DNA of 64,000 nucleotides from positions 33,020,001-33,084,000 of the forward strand of contig OX637394.1 in the NCBI GenBank assembly GCA_951799425.1, given 5' to 3'. Below are positions 25,213 through 37,633 of the stretch, one piece after another. Within the stretch, counting starts at the first letter, position 1, and every line of letters begins with the position of its first letter. The DNA comes from Ilex aquifolium. Lineage: Eukaryota > Streptophyta > Magnoliopsida > Aquifoliales > Aquifoliaceae. Below the pieces are notes generated by a model. The model did no database searches. It was not told the DNA's origin and was given only the letters and a program-made list of their open reading frames with translations. The translations under genes and the position numbers were made by a program.

Positions 25213-26643
25213 CTATAAGAATGTACCTCCATCCTCAAATAAGAAAGGATAATTGGCACGTATGGTGTCCTTACGCTCCCATGTTGCCTCCTCCACTCCT
25301 CGGTGCTGCCACAACACCTTTACAAGCCTCACGGTCTTGCCTCGCAAAACTTGATCCCGGCTATCCATGACACGCACTGGTCCTTCCTCGAAGGTTCCAT
25401 CCGTATCAACAACAAGCTCGCCCCAATCCACAACATGCGTCGGATCTGGAGTATACTTCCGAAGCATGGAGACATGGAATACAGCGTGAACGCCCGATAA
25501 AGTTGGCGGTAACGCCAATCTGTAGGCCACAGTGCCCACTTTCTCAAGTATTTCGAAGGGCCCAATATACCTCGGCGACAGCTTTCCCCGCTTGCCGAAT
25601 CTGACCACTCCTCTCTTAGGCATCACCTTCAAGAAGACATGATCCCCCACCTCAAATTCCAGAGGCCGCCGCCGCCTATCGGGGTAGCTCTTCTGCCGGC
25701 TTTGAGTCGTGAGAAGACGCTTCCTTATCAGATCCACCTTCTCCGATGCGTCTCTTATCAATTCTGGACCCGTAGAGGGTCTTTCTCCAACCTCAGTCCA
25801 ACAAACCGGAGAACGACAAGGCCTCCCATAAAGTGCCTCATAGGGTGTCATCTGTATGCTAGCCTGATAACTGTTGTTATAGGCGAATTCCACTAAGGGT
25901 AAATGTTCTTCCCAGCTACCCTTGAGGTCTAGGACGCATGCCCGTAGAATGTCCTCTAATGTCTGGATGGTCCGTTCCGACTGACCGTCCGTTTGGGGAT
26001 GGAAGGCTGTGCTCATCCTCAACTGAGTCCCCATGGCTTGCTGGAAACTCTCCCAAAAGTGAGCCGTAAACCTAGGATCCCGATCCGATACTATAGATAC
26101 GGGTACCCCATGCAACCGGACTATCTCCCTTATGTACAACCTGCAGAATTCCTCCAGAGTGAAGGTCATCCGCAGCGCCAAAAAGTGTGCCGACTTCGTA
26201 AGCCGGTCCACTATCACCCACACCGCATCATGTCCCCGCGATGTCCGTGGCAAGTGGGTCACAAAATCCATGGTGACGTGTTCCCACTTCCACTCAGCCA
26301 CCTCTAATGGCTGGAGCAACCCTGCTGGTCTCTGGTGCTTGGCTTTAATCTGCTGACATGTGAGGCATTTATTGACAAAGTCGCCAATCTGCCTCTTCAT
26401 CCCGCTCCAATAATACTGGCGACGAAGATCATGATACATCTTCGTGCCGCCTGGATGCATCGCAAAACGGGAGCAATGGAACTCCCTGAGGATCTCCTCT
26501 CTCAGATCTGCCGACTGGGGAACCATAACCCTTCCCCTAAACCGAAGACTACCATCCGAGTGAATGGCCCAGCCCTCGTCCAGTACCCGTCTGCACTCGG
26601 TCCCTAATGGACGATAACTCTGGGTCCTGCCCCTGGGACTCAA
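25213..26643 (-). pseudogene. Integrase and chromodomain-like tail, element D (left)
   Basis: Minus-strand ORF of 476 residues. Integrase zinc finger ([10 protein letters not shown] with CLTCQQ) and core (MDFVTH, VSDRD, QSERT) are present, and the tail ends [17 protein letters not shown]. It is in a different frame from RNase H because two bases (present in D') are missing at 26,580/26,581; the first roughly 30 codons before the true frame are spurious. Compared with D', several residues differ (for example QMT versus RMA before PYEALYG), mostly explainable by C/T or G/A changes. Confidence 0.92.
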
Positions 26644-27475
26644 TCACTCTGCTCAGTAGGGAAGGCTTAGCCACCAAGCTCCCTAAAACACCCTGAGTCC
26701 GACCCCGATAATGAAGCCCAAATTGGCCAACGGCCTCATGCATCCGCCACTCCCGGGAAGCCACACTAGCTAAGACACCCCGTGACTTCTGACTAAGTGC
26801 ATCAGCCACCACATTTGCCTTACCAGGGTGGTAATGCAAAGTGAAGTCATAGTCTTCTAGGTACTCCATCCACCTACGCTGCCTCATGTTGAGGTCCCGC
26901 TGAGTGAAGATGTACTTCAGACTTTTGTGGTCTGAAAACACCTCAAATCGTTCACCATACAAATAGTGGCGCCAAGCCTTCAAGGCAAAGACTATGGCCG
27001 CCAATTCCATGTCATGCGTGGGGTAATTCTGCTCGTGATTCTTCAACTGTCGAGAACCATAGGCCACCACTCTCCCGGACTGCATCAAGACACAACCCAG
27101 TCCGTCCTTGGAGGCATCGCAATACACCGTGTAGTTTTGTCCCCTTTCTGGAACAATCAAGATAGGAGCTGAAGTGAGCCTCCTCTTTAGTTCTTGGAAT
27201 GCCTTCTCACACGAATCATTCCACTCGAACTTGACCTCCTTCCAGGTCAATCTAGTCATAGGTGCGGCTAGTCGGGAGAAGTCCTCGATGAACCTCCGGT
27301 AATACCCTGCCAATCCCAAGAAACTACGTATCTCGAAGACTGACTTTGGTCGCTCCCAACTCATCACTGCCTCGACTTTCTCCGGGTCAACTGACACCCC
27401 CGAAGCTGACACAACGTGTCCCAAAAATTTCACCTCCGTAAGCCAAAATTCACACTTGCTGAACTTGGCGTACAA
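26549..27475 (-). pseudogene. RT thumb and RNase H, element D (left)
   Basis: Minus-strand ORF starting after the TAG that separates it from the RT palm. It contains the RT connection ([12 protein letters not shown]) and RNase H with CDAS, DMELA, FSDHKS and VVADALS. It runs out of frame near 26,580 at the 2-bp deletion, ending in about 14 aberrant residues. Confidence 0.92.
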
Positions 27476-29488
27476 CTAATGGTCCCTCAAGGTCTGGAGA
27501 ACAATCCTTAAGTGACCCTCATGCTCCTCCTCTGTCTTGGAGTAAATCAGGATGTCATCAACAAACACTACGACAAACTGATCTAAATAGGGCTGGAACA
27601 CCCAATGCATGAGATCCATGAATGCCGCTGGGGCATTCGTCAACCCAAATGGCATCACCGTGAACTCGAAATGCCCGTACCGCGTTCTGAACGCCGTCTT
27701 AGGGATATCTGACTCCCTAATCCTCAACTGATGGTAGCCCGTGCGGAGATCTATCTTTGAATAGACCCGCGCTCCCCTCAGCTGATCAAACAGATCATCG
27801 ATCCTCGGCAAATGGTACCTATTCTTGATGGTGACCCGGTTCAACTGCCAATAGTCTATACACAATCGAAGGGTCTTATTCTTCTTCTTGGCAAACAGCA
27901 CCGGAGCGCCCCAAGGTGAGGTACTCGGTCTAATAAAGCCCTTGTCCAATAATTCTTGTAATTGGACATTGAGTTCTTGCAACTCAGCTGGCGCCATCCT
28001 ATGTGGAGTCATAGAAATGGGCGAAGTACCCGGATGCAACTCAATGCTAAAGTCCACATCCCTATGGGGAGGTAATCCCGGTAACTCGTTCGAAAAGACG
28101 TCCTCATACTCGCACACCACCCGAGGTAGACTCAATTCTTGTCTTGCCTCGTCCTCCAGGGTAAGGCTCGCAAGCCAACCCATCAATTGCCCATGCCATC
28201 GTGAATCATACACGACTTGAGGCAAAGCATCATGTTTTTCCCCCTGAAACTTGAAACAAACACCGTTCGGGGTATAGGCAGTGACCCTCTTCCTATCACA
28301 ATCAATGACGACCCAATGCGCCGCCAACCAGTCCATCCCAAGGATGACATCGAACTCCGTCATGTCCATAACCTTAAGGTCCACGGTGAGTAGAATCCCC
28401 GAGATCTCCAGCTCACAACCCCGACATATCTGATTCACACACACCCTAGCTCCTAGGGGTGAATTCACATACAACGGCTCTTCCAAGGTATCAACCTCTA
28501 AGCCCAAATCCCTCACATATGATGCAAAAATGAATGAATGTGATGCACCAGCGTCAAATAACACTTTAGCCCATAAGCGAGAAAGTAGAAATGTACCCTG
28601 AATGACCGACTGGTCCACTGGCTCAGCCTGAGGTGTAATGGCGTAGACACGCCCCTGGGTCCCCGAAGTCCCGGCCTGCATGCCCTGTCCTCGGCCTCGA
28701 CCCATGCCCTGGCCCATCTGGCCTGATTGCGGAGTCCCCGCTCGGAAGGTGGTAGGGGCCTGAGTAGTGCCCTGGAATTGATACTGGCTTCCCTGGCCCA
28801 TGGTGGGGTAGGGAGGAATAAGGTGTGTCTGCGACTGTCCCACTGATGACTGGGACTGAGGTGTCCCATAGCTCTGGGATCCTTGCCTCTGCGGACAATC
28901 CCGCTTCATATACCCCGGTTGGTGGCAATGGAAATATGTCTTCTGGCCTGCCTGGTGGGTAGTCCTGAAGTTTCTCCCGCCCTGGAAAAATTGACCTTGA
29001 CCTTGACCTTGGCCCTGATAGCCACGGCCCTGTCCTTGTTGTCCTTGTGGAGTAGAAATCCGCTGCTTCTTCCCCGAACTAGAAGAAGAGGATTGGCCCT
29101 CCTTCTTCTTATCCTTAGCACCCGCCTCACGGATGCTTCGTGCATCATCAACCTCCCTCTCAATGGCCATAGCCGTCTCGACCATAGAGTCCAAGTCTTG
29201 CAGGCGGAGGCCCACAATCTTTCCCCGGATGGACAGTTTCAACCCATCCTCAAACCTTCTTACCTTGGCCATATCCGTGGCCACGTAATCATCAGCAAAT
29301 CGGGCTAATTCGGTGAACTTAGCCACATACTCCATCACGGTCATTAACCCTTGCTTCAAATCTAGAAATTCCCGGGCCTTTGCATGCCGAACGGCCGTTG
29401 GGAAATATTTACCCATGAAGAGTTCCTTAAACTCTCCCCATGTCATGGCCTCTAAGTTCTTCGAGGCCGTCACCCAATCCCACCACAA
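27476..29488 (-). pseudogene. Gag C-terminal half, protease and RT palm, element D (left)
   Basis: Minus-strand ORF of 670 residues with the same domain order as 49,255-51,267. The zinc knuckle has lost its first Cys (Tyr) and, in this arm only, its His (Tyr), giving [11 protein letters not shown]. Protease DAGASHSF and ILGMDW and the RT FVDD are intact. Seven residues differ from the right copy, including MHWVF versus MHRVF. Confidence 0.93.
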
Positions 29489-29502
29489 TTGGGCTTCTCC
29501 TT

Positions 29503-29811
29503 CTAGTTGAATGCAGCTAGTCTTATCTTAGTAGCGTCTGAGGTGACCTCCATCGCCCCTAAGATCTTGTTAACTTGCCGGAACCAATGGTCGGCCACCA
29601 TCGGGTCCGCCCCTCCCATGAAGACTGGAGGTTTGTGTGCTTTAAACTGTTGGAGGTTACTCGCGCCTCCATGTCCGGCATTTGCACTAGCTTGTGCAAC
29701 AGTAGCCGCCATCATGCCCATGGTTTCCGTAAACGCTTGTTGATCGAAGACCGGTGGTGATTGATTATTGTTCCGCCCACCGCCTCGACGTCCTCTTCTT
29801 CCACTTGCCAT
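29503..29811 (-). pseudogene. Gag N-terminal part, element D (left)
   Basis: Minus-strand ATG at 29,811, ORF of 102 residues ending at TAG 29,503-29,505. Homology to plant gypsy gag continues without a gap in the neighbouring frame (WWDW at the start of the next ORF), so the end is a 1-nt frameshift. The same lesion is in the right arm and predates the duplication. Confidence 0.9.
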
Positions 29812-30153
29812 CTACACACACGTCAAATGGCAATGGTACACTAACTTAGTACCCCGAGGTGGGGACCAAAGTTAAAACGTTTATTATTGTCTTGTTGTCT
29901 CACTAGTAGAGCGTATGCCTCTAATAGTAGACATTTATTCTTTGAACTTTCCCGTTCATTTGCTTTACCACTCCCAAGATTAAGTTCTCTAACCCTAGTG
30001 TGTCCATTTCCCATATACAGTCTATCACGCATATAATACACATATCACATATCACATAACATGTAGCAATTTAAGCACAAAACATGTAATGTACAATGTA
30101 TGCAATGGTCTAGACCCATGCCCCATCAAGCCCTAGGTAAATCGCATACCTAT

Positions 30154-30165
30154 GCTCTGATACCA
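30154..30165 (-). other. Primer-binding site of element D (left)
   Basis: Minus-strand TGGTATCAGAGC, 3 bp from the 5' LTR. Complementary to initiator-Met tRNA. Confidence 0.93.
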
Positions 30166-30168
30166 AGC

Positions 30169-32608
30169 TGTGACGCCCCAAATTTCCGGGGGTCCTTTAT
30201 TCACCGTTGATAATCCCATCAACCAGCGGAAATACCCGTGAATGTCGCTTAACCCGACACCACGTCACCACATTCCCTTTACCGGGACTTATAATTATAT
30301 GTAAAAGAATCACAAGTCTAACTTCTTTTGGTTGGTTGACCCATCCGAGGTCCAATATGCCACCATTGGTATCCTATTATTGTTCATTTATAACCTTTAA
30401 AGGAAGGAAACAATAGCCCAAGGGTTTGGCAAACAAAATTAAAATTTCAGAAAAATTTTGGAGGGCGTACCGGTACGGTATGCCCACTGGACCTCGGCGT
30501 ACCGGTACGCTCTACCTTTTGGCTGTCGCCGTACCGGTACGCGTACCGGTACGGTTCTGCCACTTTTGCCTTTTTCCTCTGTTTTTCACTTCCAATCCAT
30601 TCAACACACATCTTTTCCATCCAACACATATTTAATTAAGTTTTTCCCATAAAACATGATACATATAAATTCTATTACAAACATTTATATGAATTTACAT
30701 ACCAAAACCAAGTTTTTATAATAATTTTACAAAAAACTCAAAATAAAGCCACATTCCGGCTTTCTTCAACCTTGGGGCTCGAAATGGGAGCCGTCCGCCG
30801 GTGTGAACCCAGCACCTGAAATATTTTTCCCACAAAGGGTGAGCCACGCTCAATAGGGTATCTCCTAATGAGGCTACTCCCCAACCTAAATGCATATGAA
30901 ATGCTCACATGCCACAAAACAACAACTCATAACATTCCAAGCAAAGAAATATATTCGATGATGGAATTTGCAATGCCATGCTATGAAATGAGGTGAGACC
31001 CACTCATGCGTATCAACTGAGCCCTTCCCGGCTCCTCTACACATGCAAGTGCCAATGTGTACCAATCCGTCATTTATGTTGCACATCAAATGACCTTTCA
31101 TTCTAGGGTCTATATAGGGGTGGATGTTCATGGACTCACACCAAAGGTCACCCAACCTACACGAAATTCATGGACTTCCACCAACAGTTCCGCGTACACC
31201 GACACACTTTATGGGCTCTTATACCAACGGAGTGCGTATCCAATCACCGGGTCTCTCACCCGAGGGATAGTCTAGCCCTTCTTGCTACCCCAACCATATC
31301 AACATATAAACCATGCAACTCGACTAGGTCATCGACCCATATTACCCGAGCCCACTCGTCATCCACCACGCGTGGTGAAGACAACCACCATGCACACACA
31401 CCCACTAAATGCGATGTTCCCGTGCATATGCAATGTGATGCTCCATTGCAACAATATTACCATGTTCAATATGCTATGAGGAACACATGAACATTCCAAT
31501 CACATTTTACATATTTCATGGCAAAATTACATCATAAGCATATAATTTCCATAATTCTCTACAATGTCAATATATTATAACATGTATACATATACCAACA
31601 TTTTATCTTGAATAACACCCAAGCATGTCATTACAAAATCAAGTAATAACACACTTTAATTCTCATGGCATAATATAAGCACATAGCATGCCCACAATTC
31701 ACATAATCCAAGAATTTCATTGGGTCAATCCCATATACCCAATTCTAGAAATTTCATTTAAAAATTTCTAATTACCAACCCAATTAGAATTGATCTTTAC
31801 CCATTTCAATACCCATTTCAACACATTACCAACAATAGGCAAGAGATATACAATCTATCATCCTACCCATTTCATAAAAACATCCTAGGTTTGGAATAAA
31901 CCTTAGTAGGAGGGAACCCTACCTCTTGTAGCGTGTAGAATCGTCGTGGGAAGCTCCTAGAACTCAAAGCAAGCTTGAATCATCCACTTCCAACTTTTCG
32001 GCCTCCCAACGTTCGGTGAAAGCCGTCGTTTTTGGTACCCACGCGTAGCCCTCGACGCGTAGAGCAACTCTTGTTCTTGGCCCGAGTCGATTTGAGCGCT
32101 AGAACGGAGTAGATCGTAGAGAGAAGGTGGAGTGTTTCTCTCTTTTCCCTCTCTTCTCAATCGGCTGAACAATCGGCTGACACAATGGGGAAAAATCTAA
32201 TTTTTTCCCCCTATTTATATTTTAGAATACTTGGCCCACAATTGGCCACACGTCCTATTTAATTTCGGGTCCGTTTTAATCCCGAAACGACTAAATGTCG
32301 CTCCGGTTCAAGTTCGAATTTTTTTTATTTCAACTTGCCTCTAATATTTCCCCAAACTTTAAAATTTTATAAAAATTTCGTGTACGGGGTCACCCGAGGC
32401 CCGTTCGTCTCGTAAAACGCGAAAAATCCGACTATCTCGGAATTCAACGAAATTTGACAGGGTAACTAGATTTCGCGAGATGAATCCAACGGTGATGTCC
32501 GTTTCGTCATCCGAGCTCTAGAAAATTTCAGGTTTACAACCTGTACCATAGTGGCAATTTACCATTTTGCCATTTTTCACAAAAGTTCAAATTTTCTCGG
32601 GTTGTACA
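30169..32608 (-). mobile_element. 5' LTR of element D (left)
   Basis: 2440 bp, plus-strand TGTGACGCCCC to GGGTTGTACA (terminal TGTACAAC instead of TGTAAAAC on the sense strand). The doubled CGTACCGGTACG is at the third site (30,466-30,553 cluster), as in the 5' LTR of D'. The minus strand has TATAAATA about 390 bp from the LTR start, followed by the conserved 60-bp block near 32,010-32,065. Confidence 0.95.
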
Positions 32609-32613
32609 GGTTC

Positions 32614-33863
32614 CAACAATTTTAGTAGGGGTTCCAACTGTTGGGGGGTAAGGGTTCCAACTCTTCGGGGGAGGGGTTCCAACTTTTTTGGGTAAGGGTT
32701 CCAACTTTTATGGTTAATAGTTCCAATTTTTTTGGATAAGGATTTCAACTTTTATGGGTAATAGTTCCAACTCTTTTGGGTAGGGGTTCCAACTCTTGGG
32801 GTGAGGGGTTCCAATATTTTTGGGTAAGGGTTCCAAATTTTTTGGGTGGGGGTTTCAACTTTTTTGGTTAGGGGTTCCAATTCTTGGGGGAGGGGTTCCA
32901 ACTTTTTTGGGTAGATGTTCCAACTTTTTTGGTTAGAGATTCCAACTTTTTTGGGTAAGAGTTCCAACTTTTGGGGAGGGGGGGGGTTCTAACTTTTTTG
33001 GGTTTGGGTTCCAACTCTTGGAGGAGGGGTTCCAACTATTTTAGTAGGAGTTCCAACTGTTGGGGGGTAAGGGTTCCTACTCTTGAGGGGAGGGGTTCCA
33101 GCTTTTTTGGGTAGGTGTTTCAACTTTTTTGGGTAGAGGTTTTAACTTTTTTGGATAAGGGTTCCAAATTTTATGGTTAATAGTTTCAACTCTTTTGGGT
33201 AAGGGTTTCAACTTTTATGGGTAATAGTTCCAACTCTTTTGGGTAGGGGTTCCAACTCTTGGGGGAGGGGTTCCAACATTTTTGGGTAAGGGTTCCAATT
33301 TTTATGGGTGGGGGTTTCAACTTTTTTGGGTAGGGGTTCCAACTCTTGGGAGGAGGGGTTCCAACTCTTGGGGGAGGGGTTCCAACTTTTTTGGGTAGAT
33401 GTTCCAACTTTTTTGGGTAAGGGTTCCAACTTTTATGGGTAATAGTTCTAACTTTTTGGGGTAAGGGTTCCAACTTTGGGGGGGAGGTTCCAACTTTTTT
33501 GGGTAAGGGTTCCAACTCTTCGGGGGAGGGGATCCAACTCTTGGCGGAGGGGTTCCAACTTTTTTGGATAGAGGTTCCAACTTTTTTGGGTTAGGGTTCC
33601 AACTTTGGGGGGGGGGGGTTCCAACGTTTTTGGGTAGATGTTCCAACTCTTGGGGGAGGGGTTCCAACTCTTGGGGGGAGGAGTTCCAACTCTTGGGGGA
33701 GGGGTTCCAACATTTTTAGTAGGGGTTCCAACTGTTTGGGGGGGGTAAGGGTTCCAACTCTTGGGGGGAGGGGTTCCAACTTTTTTGGGTAGGGGTTCCA
33801 ACTTTTTTGGGTAAAGGTTCCAACTTTTTTGGGTAAGGGTTCTAACTTTTTTTGGGTTAGGTT
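32614..33863. repeat. 22-bp minisatellite, inner part (left arm)
   Basis: About 55 imperfect 22-bp units. Total length equals that of the mirror block (44,881-46,130), but internal alignment is displaced by 44 bp over part of the array, showing compensating two-unit indels. Since 22 is not a multiple of 3, all three frames of the GTTGGAACC strand pass in turn and stay largely stop-free. Confidence 0.95.
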
Positions 33864-35278
33864 ATTACCGGTTTAGCAGGTGACCGGTATCCCTTTTAAA
33901 AAAGGTTCCAGGTAACCGGTATTCACTTTAAAAAGTGATCAATGGCTACAAAAATAGAAAAATTCCATCAAAGGTCCAAAATGAATCTCGGTACGGTATC
34001 GAAAAGGGGAATTCGGTATTGTAGCCTAACCCCCCTCCCTATATTCTGTAGTAGCGGGAGCTTATGACACTGAATTTAGTTTTTAGTCAAAAAGACGGGA
34101 TGTGGGCGGGGTGCCAATTATTTGTTGACACATGGACCCCCTTTGCCAAATCAGTGACCTCCCGAGCTACCTGAGGACGAGCACAACACTCGTATTTACT
34201 CCAGATGGAGAAATTTTTTTAGCCAGTTGGCTACTTGCACCCTCGGATGCGTCATGACTTGGGACTGACTGAACATAAACCAGCCTTGGAGAACTTGCTC
34301 TATGCCCATTAATTGACATGATGTGTGGTAGGGAACAAACATCCCTTATCACATTATTATCGGGCTGAAAGCATCTTTAACAAGGTTTTATATTTTAACT
34401 ATTTAAAAATATATTTTTTATATTTTAATTACTCACTTTTTTGATAAATTTTTCAATAAATTTTTTATATTTCAACTATTTTTTTTAAATATTATTTCTC
34501 ATATCTTATACATTTGTTGAGACTATTAAAAGGAGAGAGAAAAAATGGAGAGAAAGACAAAAAGTAGACAAGAGAGATAAAAAATGATAAGAGTAGAAAT
34601 AATATATTTTCAATTATTTATATACAATGTTATAGTGATGTTCTATATTTAGAGCATTAATGTGGCAAAAATATATTTTATTTATTTTAAATATTTTTTG
34701 TTAAAACATGTTTTTTGTCTTTAAATAATTAAATTTTAATTATTATCTCGGATATACTCTAAAGATGGATTCCATAGATGACAGACATAAGACATGTTCG
34801 TTGCTGACGTGAAAATATTGAGTAGCGTCTTGGAGACATCAAAATAAATGCTCGACAACTTGGTCATAAATGCAAAGTATGCTCCACTTGGTGGTCGGCG
34901 AGGCTCAATTGATGCCCAATAGACCCTATTAAATGTCAGGGGTCCTAAAGTCCAATAGTATTGAATGCGCACACTAGGAGAGGAAAAGTCGTTGATGTGA
35001 CAATCTCAGAAGGGAATTTTGATTGTAAGACTTGGAGACATTGTGTGACCCACAAGCCACAAATCTCCTTGCCATAATTGCCCAAAGTATAAATAGTTTA
35101 AGAATTTAGGTCACGGGTAAACACACTTTGAACTAAATTTACAGTGCTCACTACTCTTTGGATTGAACCCGAATGATTTAGCCATTTGAGAGAATACGCC
35201 GGACACGTATTCGACTCTTTTTTAACCATGTTCTTTATTCGTAAGAATCTCAACCTAAAAAATTAAAAATTTAGGGTA
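33864..35278. other. Unclassified single-arm-copy block (left)
   Basis: 1.4 kb between minisatellite and solo LTR E. It starts with GGTAACCGG/CCGGTATCC-type words, has an AT-rich core (about 34,380-34,740), then a TATAAATA at about 35,090 followed by a leader-like stretch. I recognise no protein domain; ORFs of 61-78 codons are unsupported. It could be an old non-autonomous element or LTR remnant. The mirror copy differs at only a few bases. Confidence 0.6.
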
Positions 35279-35283
35279 AAATA

Positions 35284-37633
35284 TGTAAAACCCGGGAAAT
35301 TTTGATTTTTTTGTGAATAAGGGCAAAATGGTCATTTGCCATCCTAATGCTTATTTGAAATACTCATGCTCTAGACCTCGGATGAGGAAACGGAGTTCGC
35401 CGTTGGATTCGTATCGCGAAATCTAGTCACCCTGTCAAATTTCGTCGAATTCCGATATAGTCGAATTTTTTGCACGTCGTTCGAGACGACTGCATGGCGA
35501 ATTTCATTTTAAAGGTCTCCAATAATGGATTTTATAAAATTTCTCTAAAATTAAGTTAAATTTCAAATAAAATTAATTTGAACTTAATCCGTGGTATAAT
35601 GAATCGTTTCGGGACGAAAAACGGACCCGGAAGTCGAAAATATGCGGTGCGATGTGGACCGCACATTTTTGCCTATAAATATCCTAAAAAAATCAGCTTT
35701 TTGAAGAAATATCAGCTGAAACTTCAGCCTTTTCAGCCGCCCAAGACCAAAGAAAAAAAAAATTCTTTAACCTTCCCGCTTCGATTCCGGGAGTTCCGTC
35801 CGTCGGAATTTGTCAGTCCAGAAGTCAAAGTTCATCTACGCGACAAGGGCTACGCGTACATACCAAAAAGAGCTGATTTCACCGAAGATCCAAAGACGGA
35901 ATTTTGGGAAAATCAAAGATTTGGGCTTAAATCTTGTTCTTGGAGGTTCTACCGGTTGTTTTACGCTCCAAGAGCTAGGATTTCCTCCTACTCGGATCTA
36001 TTTCTAACCTATGGTGTCATAAGTAATGGTTAGATGTATAGAGTTGTTATGACTTGTCTATAGTCATGGGAATCATGAAAGGAATATAGAAATGGCCTAG
36101 ATAAATTCCTTGTTAAATTTGGTCTAGGGAAGTTACTTGTGAAATTTTCTTGTAACTTGTTATTATGTGGGCAAATTGTGTGATAACATGATGATTGCGT
36201 TGATGGTGTTTGCTAAATGCCTATGTATAGATAAAGTTTGTTATGACACAATGATGTATAGCATGCTTGGATATTGTAGTGAATGAATTGTTGATATATA
36301 CATGTTTTGATATATTAACATTGTGACAAAATATGGTATTTATATGTTTGTAATATGAATTGCCATGGATATGTTGAAATTGTCGTATGACACCCATTAC
36401 ATATTGAACATGTGATAAAATTTCTCATTGGGCATGATTGCATATTGAGCCTGACATTGACATCACATTCATGGGCTTAGGCATGAGTGTGGGTGTGTAT
36501 GCATAGTTAATCAAACACCATTCTTGGTGATTGATGGGTGGGCTCGGGAAAGTTGGGTTGAAAATCCGACTGAGTCGCATGGCTGCATGAAAGAAAAACT
36601 TGTGTCGGGTATAGCAAGAAGGGGTAGATCCCCACCTCGGGTGCAAGACCCGACGACTTGGTTATACACTCCCCTGTGGTGAAATTCCGGAAAAATGTAG
36701 TATGGTGTACGGAACCGGCGGTATAAAATCCAAAATCCGTTGCCCAACAAGACACAAGATTTTGATTACATAAACACTCATTCAATGGGTAACATCCAAC
36801 AATGATTTGATTTTGCAAATACATGTTTTCAATTCAAACGGTCATTGGATGTATTTTCCATCAGTTGATGGGGTTACTACACATTGGCATTGCATTGTGT
36901 TATATGAGTCGGTAAGGACTTGGGTTAAGATGCATGAGTGAGTCTCACCTCATTTCATGGCATGACATGGTAGCATTCTAACATTGAATGCATATTCTGG
37001 TATGTAATGATTGTTAAATGTTGTTTGTTGCATGTACACATTTCATATGCATCTAAGGTGGGGAGTAGCCTTTGTAGGATATACTCTACTGGGCGTTGGC
37101 TCACCCTATACGGGAACACATTTCAGGTGGGAGAAGTACACCGGTGGATGGCTCCAATTCGAACCCTCATGTTTGAAGAAAGCCGAATGTGGCTTTATTT
37201 TGTGTTAATGTAAAACACTTGTGAAACTTATGTCTTGGGCATGTAATCTTTTGCACGTAATTGTAATAGAACTTATATGAATTATTGTTAAAACAACCTT
37301 GCATGTTTTGACATAGGTAGGGATAAATGGACCCGGTGTGGTCAATGTTTATAAGTATGGATAAATAGACCCGGTGTGGTCAATGTTTACTTATAAATGG
37401 ACCCGGTGTGGTCATTGCTTTATATTGGGCCTCGGATGAGTCATGTGAAAATATATTGCACAGGTTGAGTTTTGGGTAGAGCTCCCCGTACAAAGGAGAC
37501 TCTGCCCGAATTTTGTTAAATTATGGACCCCGGTAAATGGGGCATAACGACGCGATACCGAGTAACCCGGTATCCACGGGTATTCCGCGAGTTGATGGGA
37601 AATCAATGGACCCCCGGGTTTTGGGGCGTCACA
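35284..37633 (+). mobile_element. Solo LTR E (2.35 kb) with 5-bp TSD
   Basis: TGTAAAACCCGGG at 35,284 to GGGGCGTCACA at 37,633, with AAATA at 35,279-35,283 and 37,634-37,638. It is related to but distinct from LTRs C and D. It carries TATAAATA at 35,674, the conserved 60-bp block at 35,831-35,890, TTTCAG at 37,121-37,126, a small hairpin at 37,179-37,196, three tandem GACCCGGTGTGGTCA units (about 37,325-37,420) and the long stem-loop at 37,474-37,507. There is no internal region. Confidence 0.95.

Larger units (their letters stand above)
22679..32608 (-). mobile_element. Full-length Tekay-like gypsy retrotransposon D (left copy)
   Basis: About 9.93 kb with both LTRs, primer site, gag-pol and polypurine tract, all on the minus strand. 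GGTTC is duplicated at 22,674-22,678 and 32,609-32,613. Gag-protease-RT-RNase H-integrase order, a chromodomain-like tail, long LTRs and an iMet primer fit the plant chromovirus Tekay/Del lineage. It is inactive: gag frameshift, TAG between RT palm and thumb, and a 2-bp deletion before integrase. The first two lesions are shared with D'. Confidence 0.95.

Noticed and set aside
32752..33801. Overlapping ORFs of 70-190 codons encoding EPLPKKVGTP-type repeats (also at 5265-5635, 22,294-22,620, 44,921-46,210 and 56,125-56,472)
   Set aside because: They are all translations of the 22-bp minisatellite, open in all three frames of one strand, with no start context, splice structure or conserved frame.
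34167..34972. Small minus-strand ORFs of 61 and 78 codons in the unclassified block and their mirrors
   Set aside because: No domain, no supporting context and no codon-level conservation signal, since the arms are almost identical anyway.
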